Below, piece after piece: positions 19,281 to 26,941 of a stretch of 64,000 nucleotides of DNA; position 1 is the stretch's first letter; the number at the start of each line of letters is the position of its first letter. Position numbers and translations under genes: made by a program. The notes below the pieces were generated by a model that saw only the letters and a list, made by a program, of their open reading frames with translations, did no database searches and was not told the DNA's origin. Location: NCBI GenBank assembly GCA_028279545.1, contig JANQNN010000011.1:1-64000 (forward strand), written 5' to 3'. This DNA comes from Nitrosopumilaceae archaeon (GTDB taxonomy: Archaea > Thermoproteota > Nitrososphaeria > Nitrososphaerales > Nitrosopumilaceae).

Positions 19281-20838
19281 ACGTACTGGTGCTACTGCAT
19301 TTTTCTATTGGCTTTGGGATGGATTAGATAGATCTATTTTTACAGCAATCAAATTTTCTTTCCCTGCAAGGTTTGTTAGTCCGTTTGGATTTTTAGGAAT
19401 GCTTACTTTTGTGGTGTTTGTAATTCTTGGAATTTCTGGAGCATTACTAATGTTTTACTATCAACCGATTTTAGATAGAGCATGGGACAGTGTCCAATTT
19501 ATTAACGATGAAGTTCCTTTTGGTTTCCACATTAGAAACATACACTACCATGGTTCAAACGCAATGGTTCTCTTAGCAGTTCTTCACATGTATTATCAAT
19601 ATTTTAGCGGTAGATACAAAATTAGAAATGAAATTTTATGGGTAACAGGTGTTATACTTGGTGTAATTACAATTCTTGAAGCCTTTACTGGTTATGATGT
19701 AATATTTAGTGAAAGAGCAGAACTTGCAATTAGCATTGCAGCATCGCTTACCACATCAATTCCCGTAGCTGGTCCAGTGTTGCGTGATGCGATGTTAGGT
19801 AGTGGGTTTTCAGATTTCGTTTTAAGATTTTATGCTCAACATGTCTTTTTGTTACCGATAGTAATGTTGGGTTTGATGGCCGTTCATTTCCCAAGATTTT
19901 TGGTATTTGATGTTCCAATGGTTATGGCAATTGGTGGTGCCATTTTGATTACTGGAGGAGTATTTCCAATCGATTTGGGTTTCAAATTTGAACCGACTGT
20001 ACCGCCAGGTGTAACTGTACCCGAATGGTACCTTACAGGAATCTATGCATTTATGAGGACGCAGTATGACAAATTCGTTACAGGTCTGTTATGGCCGCTT
20101 ATGTTTATCATAGCTTTGATGCTAATTCCATTTATCGACAGATACAAGAAATTCTCTTGGAGAGATCGTCCAATGATTACTGCTTTTGGAATTACAGGTT
20201 TAGCTCAAATTATGGTCACAACTTATTGGGGATTCTACATCTCTCCAGACACCACAATATCGCTAGTTGAACGTTTGGTCATAGATCCAATATTCTTCTA
20301 TTCTGTAATGATTCTACTAGTCCCGATGGGCTTTGGTTTCACATACATGATGATAAAACTTGCAAATGAGGCAGAAAGAAAGGCTAAACTAAACAAAGAA
20401 AATGGACCTCAAAAAGTAGCTACAATTAACCTCTCTGAGAAGTGGATAAATTGGCTTTTGATTGCCCTGTTGGCGTTCCAAGTTCTGCTAAACATTGCAG
20501 CTTACAATGCTGCCCTCACTGGAATGAAAAACGTCTCATTGCTGTTTGTAGGAATAATTTTGTTAGTGTTTGCTGGATTCTTCCATCTTTACAGATATGG
20601 AATGGCTCAAGCAAACAATCCTCCCCCTCCACCTCCAATTGAGAAACCAAAAGAGAAGCTAAAACTAAAAGAACCAGAAAAAACTGCAGATGGGGGGAAA
20701 CTTCCTGAAGAAAAAGGCAAATCAGATGAGAAAAAAGAACTATCTCCTGAAATTAAAACTCCAAAGATGCAAGCCGATGTTGGGGTTGATGTTAATCGAG
20801 AAACAAATGTTGGTTCAACAGATCTATCAAAACCATAA
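19261..20838 (+). CDS. Cytochrome b of complex III, full-length b type with long C-terminal tail
   Basis: A multi-pass protein holding both b haems and the quinol sites. Helix B gives NIHYHGS and, 14 residues later, AVLHMY; helix D gives YAQHVFLL and, 14 later, AVHF, the four haem ligands. The C-terminal half carries PEWY, the Qo-site motif, so b6 and subunit IV regions are fused. ATG 19261 is chosen over a TTG six bases earlier. After the last helix comes a tail of about 75 residues rich in Pro, Lys and Glu, starting with a run of six prolines. That tail is unusual. Confidence 0.92.
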   Translation: MAVSLSRRTGATAFFYWLWDGLDRSIFTAIKFSFPARFVSPFGFLGMLTFVVFVILGISGALLMFYYQPILDRAWDSVQFINDEVPFGFHIRNIHYHGSNAMVLLAVLHMYYQYFSGRYKIRNEILWVTGVILGVITILEAFTGYDVIFSERAELAISIAASLTTSIPVAGPVLRDAMLGSGFSDFVLRFYAQHVFLLPIVMLGLMAVHFPRFLVFDVPMVMAIGGAILITGGVFPIDLGFKFEPTVPPGVTVPEWYLTGIYAFMRTQYDKFVTGLLWPLMFIIALMLIPFIDRYKKFSWRDRPMITAFGITGLAQIMVTTYWGFYISPDTTISLVERLVIDPIFFYSVMILLVPMGFGFTYMMIKLANEAERKAKLNKENGPQKVATINLSEKWINWLLIALLAFQVLLNIAAYNAALTGMKNVSLLFVGIILLVFAGFFHLYRYGMAQANNPPPPPPIEKPKEKLKLKEPEKTADGGKLPEEKGKSDEKKELSPEIKTPKMQADVGVDVNRETNVGSTDLSKP

Positions 20839-20860
20839 TTTTTCAAAATTCTAAAAAAGC

Positions 20861-20868
20861 TTTATAAG
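20861..20868 (+). promoter_or_regulatory. TATA box of the cupredoxin gene
   Basis: TTTATAAG ahead of the TTG starts at 20885 and 20891; identical octamer to that of the Rieske operon. The cupredoxin thus has its own promoter although it follows cytochrome b by only 46 bases. Confidence 0.6.
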
Positions 20869-20884
20869 AACTCTGAAGGGAAAA

Positions 20885-21355
20885 TTGTCATTGAGCGCAA
20901 CTCCCATTAGTCATGCATACGGCGTTGGTCTTCTTGCAGTAATTGTTGGCCTGGGTCTGGGTTTAGTTTTCTATACGGGATTTTATCTTCCTGAATCATT
21001 AGCAAAACCTTCTGTTTCAGAGCATATTTTGCACCCAACAACTACACTTGAAATTGAGATTGTTCCTGGAGCAGTTATTGAGGGAAATGACAGCTATGTA
21101 CCAAATAAAGCATCAGTTATACTTGAACAAAATAATCGTGTAATATGGATTAATAATGATGATACTCCCCACACTGTAACTCCTGACCATCGAACTGCAG
21201 ATTCTTACAGTGGCGATTTTGCATCACCTGGTGTTATTAAAACGGGAGAAACTTATGAATTTCTTTTTACAGAACCACAAGAAATTCCGTATCATTGTGA
21301 ACCACATCCTTGGATGACTGCAACAATAAAGATTGAAAAAAGCAGAGGAATCTAA
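20885..21355 (+). CDS. Membrane-anchored cupredoxin (plastocyanin-like blue copper protein)
   Basis: A 156-residue protein with an N-terminal transmembrane helix (VGLLAVIVGLGLGLVFYTG) and an extracytoplasmic cupredoxin domain. Type 1 copper ligands are visible: His in DDTPHTVTPD and Cys, His and Met in YHCEPHPWM. In ammonia-oxidising archaea such proteins replace soluble c-type cytochromes as electron carriers, so it probably connects the upstream complex III with the terminal oxidase. A start at TTG 20885 or 20891 is equally possible; the TATA position favours a leaderless message. Confidence 0.9.
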   Translation: MSLSATPISHAYGVGLLAVIVGLGLGLVFYTGFYLPESLAKPSVSEHILHPTTTLEIEIVPGAVIEGNDSYVPNKASVILEQNNRVIWINNDDTPHTVTPDHRTADSYSGDFASPGVIKTGETYEFLFTEPQEIPYHCEPHPWMTATIKIEKSRGI

Positions 21356-21702
21356 GCCAAATATTTTGCAAAAATTATTTGACTCTCAATTTCTTTGTGT
21401 TGTTCGATAATTGATGCTCTAAATTTTACTTCATGTTCTTTTTTTGGTTCAAAGGAAATTATGGCAGTAAATTCAGCTTTATTTTCAGGCATTACGTCCC
21501 TTTTGATAAAAAGCCTTGATACATTTTGGGAAATTTTTTTTCCATTATATGATTTGTAGATAATATGTTCATTTGAATCTAAAATTGTTGTGTTTACTAC
21601 AACTCCATCGTATCTACCAGGATAGTTTACTGAAATTATACCATGGATTTCAGAATTTGGTTTAATCTCCTTTGGATTTAGATTAAATTCGATATCTTTC
21701 AT
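21352..21702 (-). CDS. Small beta-rich hypothetical protein
   Basis: A protein of 116 residues without signal peptide or membrane segment. It reads as a single beta-sandwich: alternating hydrophobic strands with IISVNYPGRYDGVVVNT and FTAIISFEPKKEHEVKF, which resembles arrestin-like or CARDB-type folds only in general style. No catalytic motif. Its stop overlaps the cupredoxin stop in a convergent arrangement. Function unknown. Confidence 0.6.
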   Translation of the reverse strand: MKDIEFNLNPKEIKPNSEIHGIISVNYPGRYDGVVVNTTILDSNEHIIYKSYNGKKISQNVSRLFIKRDVMPENKAEFTAIISFEPKKEHEVKFRASIIEQHKEIESQIIFAKYLA

Positions 21703-21739
21703 AATCTAATGATATTTTCTCTGAATAAATTTGTTAGAG

Positions 21740-21814
21740 CGGGCCCAAAGGGCTTCGATCCCTTGACCATTGGATTAGAAGTCCAACACTCTATCCATGC
21801 TGAGCTATGGGCCC
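21740..21814 (-). tRNA. tRNA-Arg (anticodon UCU)
   Basis: A complete cloverleaf on the minus strand: acceptor GGGCCCA pairs with TGGGCCC, D stem GCTC/GAGT, anticodon stem TTGGA/TCCAA around loop CTTCTAA (anticodon TCT at 21779-21777), T stem AAGGG/CCCTT. No intron is needed and CCA is not encoded. The T loop reads ATCGAAG, with A instead of the usual T at position 54, which would not carry the standard 54-modification. It decodes AGA and AGG, the favoured arginine codons in this AT-rich genome. Confidence 0.93.
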
Positions 21815-21847
21815 AAAAACCACCAAAGTAATTGCCATTTTAAGGGT

Positions 21848-22690
21848 TTACAACCAATTTTTTTTGTAATTTTCTCTTTCCATTTTAAACAAAAACTGTT
21901 GGGCGTATCCAGCATTAGTACCAAAATATTTTATTATTTTTTCATGAAGTTTTTGGTATTGTCTTTGCGTAATGGTCTTGGTGGAAAGTTCAAAAAGTTG
22001 GGGATAATATTTTTCTAAAATTCGAATCATCCATCTATCCAATGGAAAGGCTTCTAATTTGTCAAGAGAAAATAATAGTATACAATCTGCAACCTTATTT
22101 CCCACTCCTGGAATTTGAGACATTAACTCTTTGGCCTCGCTATATTCACAATTTTTTAAATATTCAAAATTAATTTTCTTGTAATAGACCATTTTTGATG
22201 CCTCTGAGATAAATTTTGCACGATAACCAACACCGCATTTTTTAATTTCATTTATAGATGCAAATGCAAGTGTTTTAGGTTCTGGAAATAAATAAAATTC
22301 TTTATTCTCAAAAAAAATTTTTTCCCCAAAGGTTTTACAAATCTTTTCTAGACAAATTTTGATTTTTTGAATATTTGAATTTGAGGAAATTATAAAGGAA
22401 ATTAGACATTGAAAAGGGTCCTGTCTTAATATCCTAAGACCCAGATATTTTGTTATTGCACTGTTAATTATTTTATCTTTGGAAATAGATTTTAAAATTA
22501 TTTCAAGGTTATCTTGATTTCTAAGATAGTCTGGCTTTTGGTTTGAATATGACTTAATTTTACCAAATTCATTTATTTTTAATATATTTTGGCCATTAAC
22601 ACCAAACCAATATTTTTCTTCTTTTTGCCAAAGGAAAACTTGACCACTGTTTATAGTATTATCTAAATTAATTTTTGAAAAATCTTGCAT
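21848..22690 (-). CDS. ogg: 8-oxoguanine DNA glycosylase/AP lyase, OGG1 type
   Basis: A base-excision repair enzyme removing 8-oxoguanine. The 280-residue protein has the OGG N-terminal beta domain (SGQVFLW), a helix-hairpin-helix (QIPGVGNKVADCILLF) with the Schiff-base Lys199, and the catalytic Asp218 in AFPLDRWM. These match Lys249 and Asp268 of human OGG1. It is the second gene of a two-gene operon: its ATG follows the stop of the beta-CASP nuclease gene after one base. Confidence 0.9.
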   Translation of the reverse strand: MQDFSKINLDNTINSGQVFLWQKEEKYWFGVNGQNILKINEFGKIKSYSNQKPDYLRNQDNLEIILKSISKDKIINSAITKYLGLRILRQDPFQCLISFIISSNSNIQKIKICLEKICKTFGEKIFFENKEFYLFPEPKTLAFASINEIKKCGVGYRAKFISEASKMVYYKKINFEYLKNCEYSEAKELMSQIPGVGNKVADCILLFSLDKLEAFPLDRWMIRILEKYYPQLFELSTKTITQRQYQKLHEKIIKYFGTNAGYAQQFLFKMERENYKKNWL

Positions 22691-22691
22691 T

Positions 22692-23957
22692 TTAAATTGA
22701 TATTATTTCATCAACAGAAGGAGCATGTGCATCTAAACCAAACTGTTCATGTATTTCTTGAGAAAATTTTTCACATGACTCTGCATCGCCATGAACTGTC
22801 AAAACCTTTGGATTTCCTTGGATTTTTTTTACTAAATCAAATAACTCTAATCTATCTGCATGTCCAGAAAATTGAAATTGTTTGACTTCAGCTGAAACAT
22901 TTAGATCTCTTCCTCTTGTGTTAACTTTACCCGTTTCAAGAAGTTTTTTGCCAGGAGTTCCTTCGCCTTGATAAGAAACAAGTGCAATGCCATTTTTGCT
23001 ATCAAAAGATAATTGCTGAAGATAATATGTTGCATTTCCACCCACTAACATTCCTGCAGGAGAAATAACTACACAGGGATCTTCTATTGCTCTTTTTCTA
23101 CTATCATGATCCTTTATGGCAACAGCTTCATTTATCGCATCAGCAAAAACCTTTGGATCTCTTAGATAACTTGGATGGCGAAATATAATGTCATTTACTT
23201 TAAGAGCCATTCCATCCATGATTATCTTATGTTTAAAATTAGAACTTCGTAAAATACATGCAATTTCTTGGGAACGTTCAACTGAAAAAGATGGAATAAA
23301 CAAAACTCCTTTTCTATCCATTACTTCATTTGCAAATTCTATAAGCTCTTTTTCTGATTCTTTTCTTGGAATTTGCTCAGTTTGTGAATAAGTACTTTCA
23401 ATTATTAGCATATCAATTTCTCCAATATCCAAGTCTGCTTCACGAAGCATCCTAGAACCATGAGTTTTAATATCTCCAGTGTAGAAGAGTTTCTTTTTTT
23501 CAGATTCAACTAAAACACTGCTTCCACCAATTACATGGCCTGATTCTCTTAACTCAAATGTTGCATTTCCTTTTTTGATTTTTTGCTTGAATCCTATTTC
23601 TTTGGCATTTCTCATCATATTATTTAATTCAGGTAATCCATAGGGCTGTGCATCTCTAGTAATTTTTAGCATATCCTCAATTAGCAACTGTGTCAAATCC
23701 AAAGTTGGCGGAGTAGCATAAACATCCGTATTTCCACTAACAAAAAGGGAGGGAACATTTCCAGAATGGTCAAGATGTGCGTGAGTGATGATTATTGCAT
23801 CCAAATCCTTGGGCTTTACATGAAGGGGGTATTGTGGAGGGGATCCACGTTTTCCAAAAAATACGCCATAATCTAATAGTAAATTGGTCCCATCACAATC
23901 TACCAAAAAACCAGACCTGCCAACTTCGTTGGCTGCCCCTAAAACTTTTACCTTCAA
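22692..23957 (-). CDS. Metallo-beta-lactamase/beta-CASP ribonuclease (aCPSF2 or RNase J-like)
   Basis: The 421-residue protein has the metal-binding signature THAHLDHSG (His59, His61, Asp63, His64), SGHVIGGSS, GDIK, and the beta-CASP histidine region with FSGHADR and TVHGDAESC. It lacks the N-terminal KH domains of aCPSF1, and its length fits aCPSF2-type enzymes active in RNA processing or 5'-3' decay. Start is TTG 23957 (MKVKVLGAANEVGRS), matching the family N-terminus. It is operonic with the downstream ogg gene. Confidence 0.88.
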   Translation of the reverse strand: MKVKVLGAANEVGRSGFLVDCDGTNLLLDYGVFFGKRGSPPQYPLHVKPKDLDAIIITHAHLDHSGNVPSLFVSGNTDVYATPPTLDLTQLLIEDMLKITRDAQPYGLPELNNMMRNAKEIGFKQKIKKGNATFELRESGHVIGGSSVLVESEKKKLFYTGDIKTHGSRMLREADLDIGEIDMLIIESTYSQTEQIPRKESEKELIEFANEVMDRKGVLFIPSFSVERSQEIACILRSSNFKHKIIMDGMALKVNDIIFRHPSYLRDPKVFADAINEAVAIKDHDSRKRAIEDPCVVISPAGMLVGGNATYYLQQLSFDSKNGIALVSYQGEGTPGKKLLETGKVNTRGRDLNVSAEVKQFQFSGHADRLELFDLVKKIQGNPKVLTVHGDAESCEKFSQEIHEQFGLDAHAPSVDEIISI

Positions 23958-24070
23958 GAAATAATCTGCATGCTAGTCTATGTTAATACCTTGCCTAGAG
24001 AACCCCGATCATTACATGTAACAAAGAATCTACAAAAGCTTTAATTAGTGCAAGCTAAGATCCGATCCAC

Positions 24071-24283
24071 ATGGGAAGATCCTATGATGAGTGGCTTGCT
24101 CAGCAAGACCAAGCTCTTGTAGCAAAAACTCGTGCAGGCGACGAAGGAAATAAAGTACTTCTTAACCAAATTAACTGGATTTGGGTTCACAATCTTATGA
24201 ATAAGAAGGCAGATCTTAATCCTTCTTCAGCAGAATTACTTGATTGGGTAACTTCTGGACAAATCGATGCAATGAGAAAATAA
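24071..24283 (+). CDS. Small soluble conserved-looking protein, unknown function
   Basis: Seventy residues, ATG start, with no hydrophobic segment. It is helical by composition (SYDEWLAQQDQALVAKTRAGD), with a central Trp-rich QINWIWVHNLMNKK and a C-terminal LLDWVTSGQIDAM. It is monocistronic, with its own upstream AT-rich promoter region and a hairpin-type terminator immediately after the stop, which suggests strong independent expression. No family recognised; I infer a thaumarchaeal lineage-specific protein. Confidence 0.72.
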   Translation: MGRSYDEWLAQQDQALVAKTRAGDEGNKVLLNQINWIWVHNLMNKKADLNPSSAELLDWVTSGQIDAMRK

Positions 24284-24316
24284 ACGTGATAAACACGTTA
24301 TCTTTTTGTTTTTTAT
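24283..24316 (+). terminator. Hairpin plus T-rich terminator
   Basis: AACGTG-ATAAA-CACGTT forms a perfect 6-bp stem with a five-base loop at 24283-24299 and is followed by CTTTTTGTTTTTT. It overlaps the stop codon of the 70-residue protein. Intrinsic-type hairpins are not usual in archaea, so the T tract may be the active part. Confidence 0.5.
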
Positions 24317-24385
24317 TAAATTGTTTTATCTAGACCGCATATTCTATTTTTTGATTAATTTTTAGCTCAAGCTCATAACACAGTT

Positions 24386-24410
24386 ATGATAATCAATCAT
24401 GGTTTAAATA
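24386..24410 (+). promoter_or_regulatory. Ferredoxin promoter: TATA box with adjacent inverted repeat
   Basis: ATGAT-AATCA-ATCAT is a 5-bp inverted repeat (24386-24400) directly abutting the TATA element GGTTTAAATA (24401-24410), 28 bases before the ferredoxin ATG. The symmetry beside the BRE position suggests a regulator site; unproven. Confidence 0.5.
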
Positions 24411-24438
24411 GCAACTCGGCATAAAAAAACTGAATAAA

Positions 24439-24741
24439 ATGCCAATCGCAATACTTCCAGACATCGATGAGCAAAGATGTATCGGATGTGCACTATGTGT
24501 AGAAATCTGTACAACCCTTGGCCCAGATGTCCTTAGAGTAAAACCAGTTGAAGGCTGGAAGAGAGGTAAGGCATTTGTCTTTTACCCAGAAAGATGTATT
24601 TCTGACGGTGCATGCATCGGTGTATGCCCAACAAAATCAATCTTTTGGATGAGACCAATGAATTACACAGCTGGACAACCAGTACCTCTTCATAAAAACG
24701 GTGTCTTCATCAACGGCTGGGCAGAAGACGCAGCATTATAA
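24439..24741 (+). CDS. Bacterial-type ferredoxin with two cluster motifs, one Cys replaced by Asp
   Basis: The 100-residue soluble ferredoxin has a first motif complete: Cys14, Cys17, Cys20, Cys24 (CIGCALCVEIC). The second is Cys53-x2-Asp56-x2-Cys59-x3-Cys63-Pro, with Asp where the second Cys would be, as in the Pyrococcus furiosus ferredoxin. Cluster II could therefore be an Asp-ligated [4Fe-4S] or a [3Fe-4S] cluster. A C-terminal extension of about 35 residues (PMNYTAGQPVPLHKNG) lies beyond the core. It is monocistronic with a strong TATA box. It probably serves as a general low-potential electron carrier. Confidence 0.88.
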   Translation: MPIAILPDIDEQRCIGCALCVEICTTLGPDVLRVKPVEGWKRGKAFVFYPERCISDGACIGVCPTKSIFWMRPMNYTAGQPVPLHKNGVFINGWAEDAAL

Positions 24742-24773
24742 ACTGCATCTGTCAGCACAATTTTTTTCTTATT

Positions 24774-26285
24774 TTACTTTAAAGATTTTCTCTTTATTTC
24801 GTTTGGTAACATTTTGATAAAATACTTCAAGAAATCGTCTTTTTTATCAAAATAAATTTCTGTAAAATTATTAGTTTCAAAAAAGGCTTTCCAAGTCTTT
24901 TGAAATTCTTCGAATTCCTTTGGATTAAAAATTGTTCTAACTGTCTCATGATGAGCTGCAGGAAAAATATCTGAAATTTCATTTGGGATTAATCCTAACT
25001 GTGGGTTGTAGTAGCAAACTTGTATCAAATCAAAATTTTGGAATTTTTGTTTTAGATTCAAATAATCCTGAGATAAATATCCCGGTTTAAGTTTTGGTTC
25101 TTTTGTAATTATCAAAATTTTTTTCTTGGATTTGAATTTTCTGACTATTTTATGATATGAAATAACTTCTGGTCTATATTGATCATCTTTGTCAAAAAGA
25201 AAAATTGCTCTGTCTTTAAACTTTGGAGTGGTGGTAATGAAATTATCAGAATTTTGAATAAAGATATCTTTCATTTCAAATAATTTTGGGTGAGCTCTAG
25301 CCTTTTTGATTACGTATTCCCATAACCTTCCTTCATAAATTGCCTGTTTTACCCTATCAACTTCGAGTTTAATTGCATGTAAGTTATGTATTGCAATCTC
25401 GTTAATTTTTTCTTGGCCTTTTAATTGCCTTAATTCATCTGGTGTATACTTTGTACAAATTTCACAATTACAGGGAAAAACCGAAATATCTGAGAGATAC
25501 CTTGTTCCATCATCAGTTATGTATCTCTCTTGTTTTGCATAAAGCATGTATGAGGCTGAATCAAAGGTATCACATCCTAAGGCTACAGCAAAAGGAATTG
25601 TTAGAGGATGGCCTGCTCCAAATAGATGTAAAGGAATAGAATGAGGCATTTGTTTTTTTGCCGCAATTATCATTTGCGCTAATAGTCTAAATTCGTAAGA
25701 CTCCATAAACTCAACTGGACTACCCAAAGCCAGCATGCTAAAGCCCATTTTGACTAATGACTTTGTGGACCTTTCAACCAAGTCAAAATGTTCGCCACCT
25801 TGAATGGGCCCAATCCAAATCTGGCCATTGTCTTCTTTTTCCTCTAGAGTAGTTTTTGAAACCTTTAGAGTATGATTTACAAAAGATTGTGCTTTTTTCT
25901 TTGTTAGTCCATAACCAGTAGGCTTGTCAAGTGGTATTGCAAAATCAGTTAAAATCCCCTTTTCAAAATTCGCCATTTCTGGTGGTAAGATATCAACGTC
26001 TCCATATTCTAATACCTGGTAGCCACCAGAATCGGTCATAATGGCTCTATCAAAATCAATTATTTTGTGTATTCCTTTTTTTATTGCCTCTTCTCCATAA
26101 TTTTTTTGTGTAATGTAGGCATTAGTAATTACTACATCAAATCCAATTTCTTTAATTTTTTTTGAGGAGATGGTTTGTTTTACAGGATGAATAACAGGAA
26201 CAAAAGCTGGAGTTTTTACCTTTCCATGATTTGTGTTAATTATTCCAATTCTTCCCGCTAAATCAGACTTTAAAATTTCGAACAA
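24774..26285 (-). CDS. tgtA: Archaeosine tRNA-guanine transglycosylase (short form)
   Basis: Exchanges guanine-15 in archaeal tRNA for preQ0 on the way to archaeosine. The catalytic TIM barrel is clear: nucleophile-type Asp in IMTDSGGYQVLEYG, GPIQGGEHFD, LHLFGAGHP, and the zinc site CNCEICTKYTPDEL. It starts with TTG (LFEILKSDLAGRIG). At 503 residues it is shorter than euryarchaeal enzymes of about 580. The region after the barrel is present but there is no room for a typical C-terminal PUA domain. It follows the Fap7-like kinase by 31 bases in the same operon. Confidence 0.9.
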   Translation of the reverse strand: MFEILKSDLAGRIGIINTNHGKVKTPAFVPVIHPVKQTISSKKIKEIGFDVVITNAYITQKNYGEEAIKKGIHKIIDFDRAIMTDSGGYQVLEYGDVDILPPEMANFEKGILTDFAIPLDKPTGYGLTKKKAQSFVNHTLKVSKTTLEEKEDNGQIWIGPIQGGEHFDLVERSTKSLVKMGFSMLALGSPVEFMESYEFRLLAQMIIAAKKQMPHSIPLHLFGAGHPLTIPFAVALGCDTFDSASYMLYAKQERYITDDGTRYLSDISVFPCNCEICTKYTPDELRQLKGQEKINEIAIHNLHAIKLEVDRVKQAIYEGRLWEYVIKKARAHPKLFEMKDIFIQNSDNFITTTPKFKDRAIFLFDKDDQYRPEVISYHKIVRKFKSKKKILIITKEPKLKPGYLSQDYLNLKQKFQNFDLIQVCYYNPQLGLIPNEISDIFPAAHHETVRTIFNPKEFEEFQKTWKAFFETNNFTEIYFDKKDDFLKYFIKMLPNEIKRKSLK

Positions 26286-26316
26286 TCAAGTATTTCCCAA
26301 CAAAGGTATTATTTAA

Positions 26317-26868
26317 TTAATAAGCAAAAAATTCTTTTAAATCATTTTTTTCTGATACTATGCTTAACCAATCAACTTGCTCTGTGTTTATTTCCCCTTT
26401 AAAGGAATCCATGACTTTTTTTATTGTTTCAGAAATATTTTTCGTACTTACATCTATTTGTACAGTTTTTTCAGCGCCAAATTGATTAACTGCGTCATGA
26501 AAAATTACTCCCAAAACCTCACTACCTAAATTATCTTTTATTTTATTTTTTGAGTATCCTCTTTCCTCATAGATTTTAATTAAATCATAGGGGTTTTTTC
26601 GTAACACTATAACTTTTTTTATTTTATTTGAAGGTAAGACATAGGGAGCCAAATGACCCACAAAAATTGAAGGCTTGGAAAATTTTTCCTGAATAATTTT
26701 AGCTAATTTTTCAACATCTACATCATTGGTTTCGTCATTTTTTTCAAACAATCCAAAATCTTGAGCAATTTTATTCAAATCCGCCATAGGTAACGATACG
26801 AGTTTGCTTAATTCTTTGGAAATGGTATGTTTTCCAACCCCTGGATTTCCAGTTATGACATAAGACAT
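26317..26868 (-). CDS. Adenylate kinase-like NTPase of the Fap7/AK6 family
   Basis: A protein of 183 residues with P-loop GNPGVGKHT at the very N-terminus and VLRKNPYDLIKIYEERGYS, the broken-lid region typical of Fap7/hCINAP (AK6). In eukaryotes and archaea this family acts in late small-subunit maturation with uS11 and has adenylate kinase/ATPase activity. It is the first gene of the operon with tgtA, which fits an RNA/ribosome theme. It is divergent from the OBG GTPase gene. Confidence 0.85.
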   Translation of the reverse strand: MSYVITGNPGVGKHTISKELSKLVSLPMADLNKIAQDFGLFEKNDETNDVDVEKLAKIIQEKFSKPSIFVGHLAPYVLPSNKIKKVIVLRKNPYDLIKIYEERGYSKNKIKDNLGSEVLGVIFHDAVNQFGAEKTVQIDVSTKNISETIKKVMDSFKGEINTEQVDWLSIVSEKNDLKEFFAY

Positions 26869-26941
26869 GTAATGATTCTAGATTAAACTTCTTTAAACAA
26901 TTTCTGCAATACTAATATGTACAATACACTTTTTGCCGATT

